From contig JANXYA010000357.1 of assembly GCA_025350345.1 (NCBI GenBank), forward strand, positions 1 through 6,027: a stretch of DNA of 6,027 bases, in the 5' to 3' direction. Under the pieces are notes generated by a model that saw only the letters and a program-made list of their open reading frames with translations, had not been told where the DNA came from and did not search any database. The stretch comes from Gammaproteobacteria bacterium (GTDB taxonomy: Bacteria > Pseudomonadota > Gammaproteobacteria > Steroidobacterales > Steroidobacteraceae). Shown here in pieces: positions 1 through 6,027 of the stretch (position 1 is its first letter; each line of letters starts with the position of its first letter). The translations under genes were made by a program, and so were the position numbers.

Positions 1-1163
1 TTGCCGGCGTACACCGGCTGGGTCGAATCGCCCACCAGCAGCGCGCCGGGCACGCTCTCGCGAATGACCTCGAGAAAACCGATCTGCGCGCGCATCGCCC
101 GCGTGAGTGCGGCCGAAGCCCTGGCGCAGCCCGCGGCCGCACGGGCGGGCCCGCTCCGGCGGCGCGCGGCGCCCGGCTCAGCCTCCAGAATCGCCGCCAG
201 TGTCGCGCGCGCATCCCCTGTCAAGGCGACCAAAGGCACGGCGTTGCGCCTCGTCTGCGCGGCGTCGATGTCGATGCGCAGCAGTCGCGCAGGCGGCGGA
301 AAGGGCCTTAAGCCATACATGTCGTAGTCCGTGGGGCCCAGCTCGGTGCCGATGGCAAGCACCACATCGGCGGCGGCGATGAGCGCGCGCACCGGCGCGA
401 GCGAAGGACTGAACGGCACCGCGAGCGGGTGCCCGGGCGGCAGGATACCGCGCCCGTTGACGGTCATGACCACCGGCGCATCCAGTCGCTCGGCCACGCT
501 GCGCACTTCAGCGGCCGCGCCGATCGCGCCACCGCCGGCGAGAATTGCGGTTCGCCGCGCTCCATTGAGCACCGCGACAGCCGCCGCCACCGCCTCCGCC
601 GGCGCCGCTCGGGCGGCCTTGCGGGAACTCACTTCCGGCAGCGGCAGTCCGCTGACCCGGCTGCCGAGCAGGTCGCGCGGAATCTCGATGTAGGCTGGCC
701 GTGGACGGGCCGTCGCAAACAACCTGAACGCCTCCTCGAGCGCCGCGGGCAGTTCGGCCGGCGCGGAGATCCGCTGCGTGAAGCCAGCGACCTCGCCCGC
801 GATCAGCGCCTGCCCGGGCAGCTCATGCAGGAAGCCGCGTCCGCCTTCCGACTCGTCACGCCGGTTCTGGCTCGAGACCACCAGCATCGGGATCGAATCC
901 TGGTGGGCCTGGCCCATCGCAGTGGCGATGTTGGTGAGCCCCGGGCCAGTGATGGTGAAGCAGACCCCCGGCCGACCGCTGGCGCGCGCGTAGCCATCGG
1001 CCATGAAGCCCAGGCCCTGCTCGTGGCGCCCGGTCACGTGCCGGATGCGCGAGCGCGGCAGCGCGCGGTAGAGCTCCAGATTGTGCACCCCCGGAATGCC
1101 GAACACGTGGCCGACCCCGAGCGCCTCGAGGGACTCGATGAGGTACTGACCCAGTGTTGCCAT
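1..1163 (-). CDS. Thiamine-diphosphate-dependent decarboxylase / acetolactate synthase-like enzyme, C-terminus off window (AruI-like)
   Basis: An open frame of 387 codons with no stop reads from ATG at 1163 to the window edge, so the C-terminus is missing. Residues 1-165 form the ThDP-enzyme N-terminal (pyrimidine-binding) domain: FGIPGVHNLELY (21-32), then RHEQGLGFMADGYAR (46-60), whose E48 is the expected glutamate contacting the cofactor, and ITGPGLTN (71-78). Residues about 189-325 are the central Rossmann-like domain (AILAGGGAIG, VLAIGTELGPTDYD). An Arg/Ala-rich linker (329-350) leads into the start of the ThDP-binding C-terminal domain with VGDSTQPVYAG (377-387). The missing part should hold the GDG metal/ThDP motif. 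The GIPGVH, RHEQGxGFMADGYAR and GDSTQPVY wording most resembles 5-guanidino-2-oxopentanoate decarboxylase (2-ketoarginine to 4-guanidinobutanal, arginine transaminase pathway). Another 2-oxo-acid decarboxylase or acetolactate-synthase-like substrate is equally possible. It should be cytoplasmic; no signal peptide is seen. The family is certain; the substrate is not. Confidence 0.9.
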   Translation of the reverse strand, partial: MATLGQYLIESLEALGVGHVFGIPGVHNLELYRALPRSRIRHVTGRHEQGLGFMADGYARASGRPGVCFTITGPGLTNIATAMGQAHQDSIPMLVVSSQNRRDESEGGRGFLHELPGQALIAGEVAGFTQRISAPAELPAALEEAFRLFATARPRPAYIEIPRDLLGSRVSGLPLPEVSSRKAARAAPAEAVAAAVAVLNGARRTAILAGGGAIGAAAEVRSVAERLDAPVVMTVNGRGILPPGHPLAVPFSPSLAPVRALIAAADVVLAIGTELGPTDYDMYGLRPFPPPARLLRIDIDAAQTRRNAVPLVALTGDARATLAAILEAEPGAARRRSGPARAAAGCARASAALTRAMRAQIGFLEVIRESVPGALLVGDSTQPVYAG

Positions 1164-1167
1164 CGTG

Positions 1168-1176
1168 CCCTCCCCC
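1168..1176 (-). promoter_or_regulatory. Shine-Dalgarno of the ThDP enzyme gene
   Basis: Read on the minus strand this is GGGGGAGGG. Its GGAGG core ends 5 nt before the ATG at 1163. It is a strong ribosome binding site and fixes this start, which also begins the family's conserved N-terminal domain at the usual place. Confidence 0.7.
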
Positions 1177-1197
1177 ACAATCCGCCGGCCGCGTAGA

Positions 1198-1216
1198 TAT
1201 TATAGCCCCGATAATA
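1198..1216 (-). promoter_or_regulatory. Candidate -10 box and overlapping operator-like inverted repeat for the ThDP enzyme gene
   Basis: On the minus strand a perfect TATAAT lies at 1204-1199, about 36 nt before the start codon at 1163. No good -35 box is found 16-18 bp upstream; that stretch reads CGGCCG. The -10 box overlaps a perfect 6-bp inverted repeat, TATTAT (1198-1203) and ATAATA (1211-1216), separated by 7 nt. A weak -35 with a dyad over the -10 would suit a regulated promoter. The regulator is unknown and not encoded in the window. Confidence 0.35.
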
Positions 1217-1247
1217 AGACACGGCCGCCGCTACCGGCACTGCTACC

Positions 1248-1269
1248 CCAGGGGCACCTAGGCCCCTGG
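1248..1269. repeat. 8-bp inverted repeat (GC-rich hairpin) in the divergent intergenic region
   Basis: CCAGGGGC (1248-1255) and GCCCCTGG (1262-1269) are perfect reverse complements around a 6-nt loop, ACCTAG. No T-run follows on either strand, so it is not a classical terminator. It lies between the two divergent genes and could be a protein-binding dyad or an RNA hairpin in a leader. The repeat is seen directly; the role is unknown. Confidence 0.6.
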
Positions 1270-1339
1270 CGAAAAGGTTAACACGGCGCACTGGAATTCC
1301 GTCCTGCCAGGTGCGGCCAACGCACTTTCTTTGCCTAGT

Positions 1340-1371
1340 CTGTCCGGACAGTAGTAACGTTGTTCATGAAC
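1340..1371. repeat. Two perfect palindromes upstream of the TPR-sulfotransferase start
   Basis: CTGTCCGGACAG (1340-1351, 12 bp) and GTTCATGAAC (1362-1371, 10 bp) are each perfectly self-complementary. Their centres are 21 bp apart, about two helical turns, so dimeric proteins bound at both would sit on the same face of the DNA. They lie 30-61 bp before ATG 1401, where a regulator of this gene could act. Possible promoter boxes around them (TTGCCT at 1331, TAGTAA at 1352, 15-bp spacing) are weak, and I do not claim a promoter. Confidence 0.5.
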
Positions 1372-1400
1372 TTCACTCCTCCAGACAAACCGGGCAGACG

Positions 1401-3422
1401 ATGAGCAGCGCGCAGGAGCCGGTCGGAACGGTAGACGTGGCGGTACAGCATGCCGCGCGACTGCTGCTGAGCGCCCCGCACCTGGCCGCCGAGCAGGCGC
1501 AGGAGATACTCAAGGCCGCCCCGGAACATCCGGCGGCCCTGTTGCTGCTCGGTGTCGCCCGGCGCAACGGCGGCGAGCTGGCCGGCGCGGTGGAAGTGCT
1601 CACCGCCCTGGCGAAGTCGCACGCGCAGTGGCCGTTGGCGCACTACGAGGAGGCCCTGTCACTCAGCCTGACGAACCAGCACCAGCTGGCCATTGAGGCA
1701 CTGCGCCGCGCCACCCAGCTGCGCCCCCAGATGGCCGAGGCCTGGCGTGCGCTCGCCGATGAGCTCCTGCTCACGGGCGACAGCGCCGGCGCGGACGCGG
1801 CCTCCGCCCAGAGCCTGCGGGCCTCAACGCAGGACCCGGAGCTGCTCGCCGCCGCGGCGGCGCTGTGCGAGAACCAGATCCCCGCGGCCGAAGCGCAGCT
1901 CCGTCAGATCCTGCGGCGGCGGCCGAACGACGTGGCGGCCCTGCGCATGCTGGCCGAAGTCGCGGCGCGGCTGCGTCGCTATCCCGACGCCGAAACGCTG
2001 CTCCTTCGCTGCCTGGAGCTGGCGCCCGGCTTTAGTGGCGCACGCCACAACTATGCCATTGTGCTCCATCGCCAGAACAAGTCCGCCGCGGCGCTGAGCG
2101 AACTCGAGACCCTGCTGGCGCTCGAGCCGCGCAATCCGGGGTACCTGAACCTCAAGGCGGCCGTGCTGGCCCGCATCGGTGATTACGCCGATGCGATTGA
2201 TGTATACAAGGAGATCCTGAAGGCGCATCCGCAGCTGCCCAAGATCTGGATGAGCTACGGCCATGCGCTCAAGACCGCCGCCACCGCGGATGAGAGCATT
2301 GCCGCGTACCGGCGCAGCATTGAACTGCAGCCCTCGCTCGGCGAAGCGTACTGGAGCCTGGCGAACCTGAAGACCTTTCGATTCTCCCGGGAAGATCTGG
2401 ATGCGATGCGGGCTCAGCTGCACCGCCAGGATCTGGCCAATGAAGACCGCTTTCACCTGCATTTCGCGATCGGCAAGGCGCTCGAAGACGGCGGCCAGTA
2501 CGCCGAGTCCTTCGAGCACTACAGCCTGGGCAATGCCTTGCGGCGGAAGGAAATCCGCTACGACCCGGAAGAGATGACGCAAAGCGTGCGCCGCGCCAAG
2601 GCGTTATGCACCCGAGAATTCTTCGCGAGCCGGGGCGGCTACGGCGCGAGTGCGCCCGACCCCATATTCATCGTCGGCCTGCCGCGCGCCGGATCCACGC
2701 TGGTCGAGCAGATCCTCTCGAGTCACTCCCAGGTGGAAGGCACGATGGAGCTGCCCGAGATCAACGCCGTCACCAAGACCTTACGTGAACGCGTCGCCGG
2801 CAAGGACAAGCTCGAGTACCCGGAAGCGCTGGCACGCATTGTCGCCACCGACTGCCGCGAATTCGGCGAGCAGTATCTGGCCAACACGCGCATCGTGCGC
2901 AAGAGCGGCGCGCCGTACTTCATCGACAAGATGCCGAATAATTTCCTGCACCTGGGGCTGATCCATCTGATCCTGCCCAATGCCAAGATCATCGATGCGC
3001 GCCGGCATCCGCTGGGCTGCTGCTTTTCCGGCTTCAAGCAGCACTTCGCGCGCGGCCAGCACTTCTCCTACCGGCTCGAAGACATCGGCCGCTACTACCA
3101 CGACTACGTCGAGCTGATGGCCCACTTCGACGCGCTGCTGCCGGGGCGGGTCCATCGGGTCATCTACGAGGACATGATCGAGGACACGGAGCCCGAGATT
3201 CGGCGTCTATTGGAGTACTGCGGCCTGCCCTTCGAGGAGCAGTGCCTGCGCTTCTACGAGAACGAGCGACCCGTGGCGACCCCGAGTTCCGAGCAGGTTC
3301 GCCAGCCCATCTATCGTCAGGCCGTGGACCAGTGGCAGCACTACGAGCCCTGGCTGGGCCCGCTCAAGCAGGCGCTGGGCGAAGTGCTGACCGCCTATCC
3401 GCTGGTGCCGAAGTTCGCCTGA
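1401..3422 (+). CDS. TPR-repeat protein with C-terminal PAPS-dependent sulfotransferase domain
   Basis: This 673-residue protein has no signal peptide and is probably cytoplasmic. Residues about 10-375 are helical TPR-like repeats, roughly nine or ten of them, for example around AAVLARIGDYADAIDVYKEIL and KALEDGGQYAESFEHY (from 359). Such repeats usually bind a protein or peptide partner. The C-terminal sulfotransferase domain (Sulfotransfer_3-like) begins near 420 with the PAPS 5'-phosphosulfate loop IFIVGLPRAGST (422-433). It has a candidate catalytic glutamate E450 in GTMELPEI and the 3'-phosphate motif DARRHPLGCCFS (532-543), with R535 and S543 at the usual eight-residue spacing. A typical tail follows (VIYEDMIEDTEPEIRRLLEY, then RFYENERPVATPSS). 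It should move sulfate from PAPS to an acceptor that the sequence does not reveal; a protein or peptide is plausible given the TPRs. An alternative GTG start at 1311 would add 30 unrelated residues and place both palindromes inside the gene, so ATG 1401 is preferred, although neither start has a good Shine-Dalgarno. Confidence 0.9.
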   Translation: MSSAQEPVGTVDVAVQHAARLLLSAPHLAAEQAQEILKAAPEHPAALLLLGVARRNGGELAGAVEVLTALAKSHAQWPLAHYEEALSLSLTNQHQLAIEALRRATQLRPQMAEAWRALADELLLTGDSAGADAASAQSLRASTQDPELLAAAAALCENQIPAAEAQLRQILRRRPNDVAALRMLAEVAARLRRYPDAETLLLRCLELAPGFSGARHNYAIVLHRQNKSAAALSELETLLALEPRNPGYLNLKAAVLARIGDYADAIDVYKEILKAHPQLPKIWMSYGHALKTAATADESIAAYRRSIELQPSLGEAYWSLANLKTFRFSREDLDAMRAQLHRQDLANEDRFHLHFAIGKALEDGGQYAESFEHYSLGNALRRKEIRYDPEEMTQSVRRAKALCTREFFASRGGYGASAPDPIFIVGLPRAGSTLVEQILSSHSQVEGTMELPEINAVTKTLRERVAGKDKLEYPEALARIVATDCREFGEQYLANTRIVRKSGAPYFIDKMPNNFLHLGLIHLILPNAKIIDARRHPLGCCFSGFKQHFARGQHFSYRLEDIGRYYHDYVELMAHFDALLPGRVHRVIYEDMIEDTEPEIRRLLEYCGLPFEEQCLRFYENERPVATPSSEQVRQPIYRQAVDQWQHYEPWLGPLKQALGEVLTAYPLVPKFA

Positions 3423-3441
3423 GCCCTGCGCTCAGAACTTC
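3410..3441. terminator. Stem-loop spanning both convergent stop codons; possible bidirectional terminator
   Basis: GAAGTT (3410-3415), a 3-nt bulge CGC, and CTGAGC (3419-3424) pair with GCTCAG (3430-3435) and AACTTC (3436-3441) around a 5-nt loop. That makes 12 base pairs. Both TGA stop codons (3420-3422 plus; 3434-3432 minus) lie in the stem. The genes are only 9 bp apart, so this is the only structured element available to end or separate the two transcripts. No T-run follows on either side, so intrinsic termination is doubtful. The structure is seen directly; the role is inferred. Confidence 0.35.
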
Positions 3442-5945
3442 TCGCCAAACTTGACGCCGATCGTGCGCGGCTGGCCGGGCACGGAGTACACGTGGCCCGG
3501 AAAGCCATACCCGGTCAGACCAGTGCCGGCGCAGATCGCCTCGGTGCACTCAGAATAGCGGTACAGATCCTCGCGCTTGTCCAACAGGTTGTTGACGAAC
3601 AGCTCGTAGGTCATCTTGTTGCGCGACAGGCCAAAGCTCAGGTCCGCGAGGCCGAAGGGCTTCTGCTTGCCCAGCAAGCCACGTTCGACGGTACGCAGAT
3701 CCTCCCAGCTGTAGGTCTGGTAGACGTACGCCAATTGCGCATGGGCTTCGAAGCTCCCCAGCGCCCAGTTGTAGCGCGCTTCGGCATTGCCCTTGAACTT
3801 TGGCGTCGTCGGCAGCATCTGGCCGGCCGGCGCCTGCGGCGTCGTGCACTGCACATTGCCGCAGAATCCAAAGTAATCATTGCTCAGCTTCGCATCCGTA
3901 AAGGCCAGGCCGCTCGACAGCGTCAGGTTGCTGTCGACCGCCCAGTCGATCTGTGATTCCAGGCCGTTGATCTTCGCATCCCCGGCGTTGGCCACCTGCG
4001 TGACGGAGTTGGGTCCGAGGAACGCGAACTGGAAGTTGCTCCACTTCTCCCAATAATACGCGCCGTTGAAGCGCAATCGATTGTTCATCCAACTGGTCTT
4101 CCAGCCGACCTCATAGCTATTCAGGTAATCGGCCTTGTATGGCGGGAGCGAACCGACACGGTTGATGCCGCCGGGCCGGAACCCCTTGGCATAGGTGGCG
4201 TACACCATGCGCGCATCATCAATCTTGTAGGTGATGTTGAGCTTGGGCGTCCAGCCGGCGTCCTTGGTTTCAACGCCGTTGTGGTAGGGCAACCCGGTGT
4301 TCACGCCGCGGATGGTGCCGCCGGTGTGAATGTCATTGCAGAAATTCCCCAGAGTCCCCGGCGGAACGATGTACCCGGCGGCGATGTTCTCCAGGCAGTC
4401 CTTCTCGCCCGTATGAGAGGTATAGGCATTGTTCGCGCTGTAACCGAAGAAACCCTCGAGCGTGTTGTCGTACCAGTAACGCCGGGCGCCCGCGGTAGCG
4501 GACCACGACGAGGTGATGTCGAAAGTCATTTCCGTGAACAACGCGGTGTCGCGATTGACGCGCTGCTCGTTGGTCAGCCAGAAATCCGGTGCCCAGCCGG
4601 TAACGGAGATCTGCGGCCCGAGATCCGGGCTGCCGTTGACCCCGAACAGCTGGTATTCCTGGCGGATATCGTGCGTCTGGCGTGAGTCGAAGGCGCCGGC
4701 GACGAACCGGAAGCGGTCTGTCTTCGGCGAGGAGATGCGCAACTCATTGCTTTGCATCCGGTACACGTCCGTCCCGAGGATGCGTTGCGTGGATTGAATG
4801 GGTTTGCCGGCACTGTCGACGTTGTAGTTGCCAATGCCGGACCCGCTGTAGAGGACCGAATAGGCCAGCGAGTAGTCGGCGTAGTCGGAGTGGGTCTGGT
4901 CGTGGCGTGCCAGATAGCCCGTGGCGTAAGTGAGATCGAAGTCACCGATTTTGCCCTCGACCGTCGCGGCGAGCTGCACCCAGCGATCGTCGGCGTATTC
5001 GGGCGAGAAATGCTCGACCGACAGGTCACCGACGCTTGGATCGTAGGCGAAAAGACCCCTTGAAATCGTCTTCTGGGCCTGGGCCACCGGAGTGATCGTC
5101 CAGTTGTCAGAGAGCACGAGCTTGAGCGCGCCGCGCGCGCCGGTCGTGTCGACGCTGTTGTAGTGATTCTTGACGTAGGGAGCGTTGTCAAGGGTCCAGG
5201 GCGGTGCCGTTGCGCCGGTGTAGACACTGGTTGCCGCAGGGAAATTAAGCGTGGCGTGTACGTTGTTGATGTAGCCCGCGTCGTGCTCGGCCCAGCCGAC
5301 GAGGCGCACTGCGGCACTGTCGCCCAGCGGCACGTTGACGAAGCCTTCGGCGACTCCACCCTGATCGCCGTGGGCCACCACGTTGCCCTGCAAATCGTAA
5401 CCGGATGAAAACTTGTTCAGCTCCGGCTTGTTGGTGATGAGGCGCAGCGTTCCGGCCTCCGAACTGGCGCCGAACAGGGTGCCCTGCGGACCGGCGAGCG
5501 CCTCGACGCGCTCGATATCGTAGATGTGGATATCGAGGGGACCCTGGATGGTCGTGATCGGCTGTTCATCGAGATACACGCCCACGCTGGGGAGCGGGCC
5601 GGTGTGGTTCGGGGTACCGCCGGTCGAGATGCCGCGCATGTAGATCTTCGCCAGGCCGGGGCCGAAGGTCTGGTAGGTAACGCTGGGCAGGAACTTGGCA
5701 TAGTCATCGAAGCTGCTGACCTGCAGCTGATCGAGCTTCTCACTGCTCAGCACCTGTATGCTGATAGGCACTTTCTGCAAGTCCTCTACGCGCTTTTGCG
5801 CAGTCACGATGATCTCGCCGAGCTCATTGCTGTCGGTGTCGGCGGCATAGGCCACCGGCATGCCGGCAAGCAAAGCCGATGCGATGGGAGCGAGGTTCCT
5901 GCTCACCCGGGTACGCAGCAGCTTGCGCTTGCGACTTCGAGTCAT
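3432..5945 (-). CDS. TonB-dependent outer-membrane receptor
   Basis: This complete 837-residue receptor would carry a scarce ligand across the outer membrane using TonB-ExbBD energy. Residues 1-34 are a Sec signal peptide with a long basic start (RSRKRKLLRTR), a short hydrophobic core and a cleavage site near VAYA/AD. A TonB-box-like GEIIVTAQKR follows at 43-52. The plug domain (about 52-172) includes VPISIQVLSSEKL, the Arg-Gly strand IYMRGIST, VGVYLDEQP, IERVEALAGPQGTLFG and the end motif GTLRLITNKP. The rest is the 22-strand beta barrel, with Y.TYAKGFRPGG and NLLDKREDLY, ending in aromatic F as barrel-assembly substrates do. Size is normal. All six cysteines fall in the barrel as three close pairs (517/536, 695/700, 800/805). 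The substrate cannot be read from sequence. It may be a siderophore or another large hydrophobic nutrient, since the plug wording resembles the large receptor expansions of sphingomonads and Steroidobacter-like bacteria. An upstream in-frame ATG at 5954 adds three residues. Confidence 0.93.
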   Translation of the reverse strand: MTRSRKRKLLRTRVSRNLAPIASALLAGMPVAYAADTDSNELGEIIVTAQKRVEDLQKVPISIQVLSSEKLDQLQVSSFDDYAKFLPSVTYQTFGPGLAKIYMRGISTGGTPNHTGPLPSVGVYLDEQPITTIQGPLDIHIYDIERVEALAGPQGTLFGASSEAGTLRLITNKPELNKFSSGYDLQGNVVAHGDQGGVAEGFVNVPLGDSAAVRLVGWAEHDAGYINNVHATLNFPAATSVYTGATAPPWTLDNAPYVKNHYNSVDTTGARGALKLVLSDNWTITPVAQAQKTISRGLFAYDPSVGDLSVEHFSPEYADDRWVQLAATVEGKIGDFDLTYATGYLARHDQTHSDYADYSLAYSVLYSGSGIGNYNVDSAGKPIQSTQRILGTDVYRMQSNELRISSPKTDRFRFVAGAFDSRQTHDIRQEYQLFGVNGSPDLGPQISVTGWAPDFWLTNEQRVNRDTALFTEMTFDITSSWSATAGARRYWYDNTLEGFFGYSANNAYTSHTGEKDCLENIAAGYIVPPGTLGNFCNDIHTGGTIRGVNTGLPYHNGVETKDAGWTPKLNITYKIDDARMVYATYAKGFRPGGINRVGSLPPYKADYLNSYEVGWKTSWMNNRLRFNGAYYWEKWSNFQFAFLGPNSVTQVANAGDAKINGLESQIDWAVDSNLTLSSGLAFTDAKLSNDYFGFCGNVQCTTPQAPAGQMLPTTPKFKGNAEARYNWALGSFEAHAQLAYVYQTYSWEDLRTVERGLLGKQKPFGLADLSFGLSRNKMTYELFVNNLLDKREDLYRYSECTEAICAGTGLTGYGFPGHVYSVPGQPRTIGVKFGEKF

Positions 5946-5953
5946 AGTGTCCA

Positions 5954-5958
5954 TCCCT
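5954..5958 (-). promoter_or_regulatory. Shine-Dalgarno deciding the TonB receptor start
   Basis: Minus-strand AGGGA ends 8 nt before the ATG at 5945 but directly abuts or overlaps the ATG at 5954. Normal spacing therefore favours translation from 5945. The signal peptide works with either start. Confidence 0.45.
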
Positions 5959-5991
5959 GCTTATTATTTTGACCGATCAGATGCGCCATCG

Positions 5992-6019
5992 AGTGTAACC
6001 GCTAAGCACCGCCGATCAA
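5992..6019 (-). promoter_or_regulatory. Candidate sigma-70 promoter of the TonB receptor gene
   Basis: On the minus strand TTGATC (6019-6014; 4 of 6 matches to TTGACA) is followed after 16 bp by TACACT (5997-5992; 4 of 6 matches to TATAAT). Transcription would start near 5985, giving a leader of about 40 nt. The AT-rich stretch at 5959-5970 then lies in the leader just before the ribosome site. No convincing Fur box is present. Confidence 0.35.
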
Positions 6020-6027
6020 AACCGCGC

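Noticed and set aside
1..693. Two plus-strand open frames at 1-327 and 331-693
   Set aside because: Low-complexity Ala/Arg/Ser/Pro products antisense to the ThDP enzyme; shadows of high GC coding sequence.
429..1196. 255-codon plus-strand open frame over the left region
   Set aside because: It is antisense to the ThDP enzyme, whose minus-strand frame carries clear family motifs and a strong ribosome site. The product is Arg/Pro/Ala-rich with no recognisable domain.
1248..1269. Intrinsic terminator
   Set aside because: The stem is good but no T-run follows on either strand, and no gene ends nearby.
1824..2582. 252-codon minus-strand open frame inside the TPR region
   Set aside because: Antisense to well-formed TPR repeats; the product shows no domain and the frame follows the codon structure of the sense gene.
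4574..5359. 261-codon minus-strand frame inside the TonB receptor
   Set aside because: An alternate frame on the same strand, with a Ser/Thr/Arg/Pro-rich product, lying wholly within the intact receptor frame.
5959..5970. AT-rich CTTATTATTTTG as a Fur box
   Set aside because: It lacks the repeated GATAAT-type hexamer pattern; AT-richness before the start is enough to explain it, so iron regulation is not supported.
5526..5972. 148-codon plus-strand frame opposite the receptor N-terminus
   Set aside because: Antisense to the signal peptide, TonB box and plug, with no independent ribosome site or domain.

Overview
The window is a GC-rich, gene-dense stretch of bacterial chromosome with three protein genes and no sign of mobile elements, CRISPR arrays or RNA genes. 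The outer-membrane TonB-dependent receptor, with a long basic signal peptide and an EIIVTAQKR-type TonB box, together with a TPR-sulfotransferase fusion, points to a Gram-negative proteobacterium. By memory of the families it resembles the Steroidobacter/Nevskiales-type gammaproteobacteria or the sphingomonad/Caulobacter-type alphaproteobacteria. That placement is inference only.

Layout: (1) 1-1163, minus strand: the N-terminal 387 codons of a thiamine-diphosphate-dependent decarboxylase/acetolactate-synthase-like enzyme, closest by eye to 5-guanidino-2-oxopentanoate decarboxylase (AruI-like). It runs off the left edge. (2) 1164-1400: a divergent intergenic region rich in inverted repeats. 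It holds a perfect TATAAT facing the decarboxylase, an operator-like repeat over it, an 8-bp-stem hairpin, and two perfect palindromes centred 21 bp apart in front of the next gene. (3) 1401-3422, plus strand: a cytoplasmic protein with about nine or ten TPR-like repeats fused to a PAPS-dependent sulfotransferase domain. (4) 3423-3431: only 9 bp separate it from the convergent next gene, and a 12-bp stem-loop contains both stop codons. (5) 3432-5945 (or 5954), minus strand: a complete TonB-dependent outer-membrane receptor. (6) 5955-6027: its leader with a plausible sigma-70 promoter.

The decarboxylase looks like ordinary amino-acid or 2-oxo-acid metabolism and shares only a control region with the sulfotransferase. 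The point of most interest is the tight tail-to-tail pairing of the TPR-sulfotransferase with a receptor of unknown substrate. The sulfotransferase keeps PAPS-binding motifs and a glutamate that lines up without gaps with the catalytic base of tyrosylprotein sulfotransferases. A functional link between the two genes is a hypothesis, not something the sequence proves.
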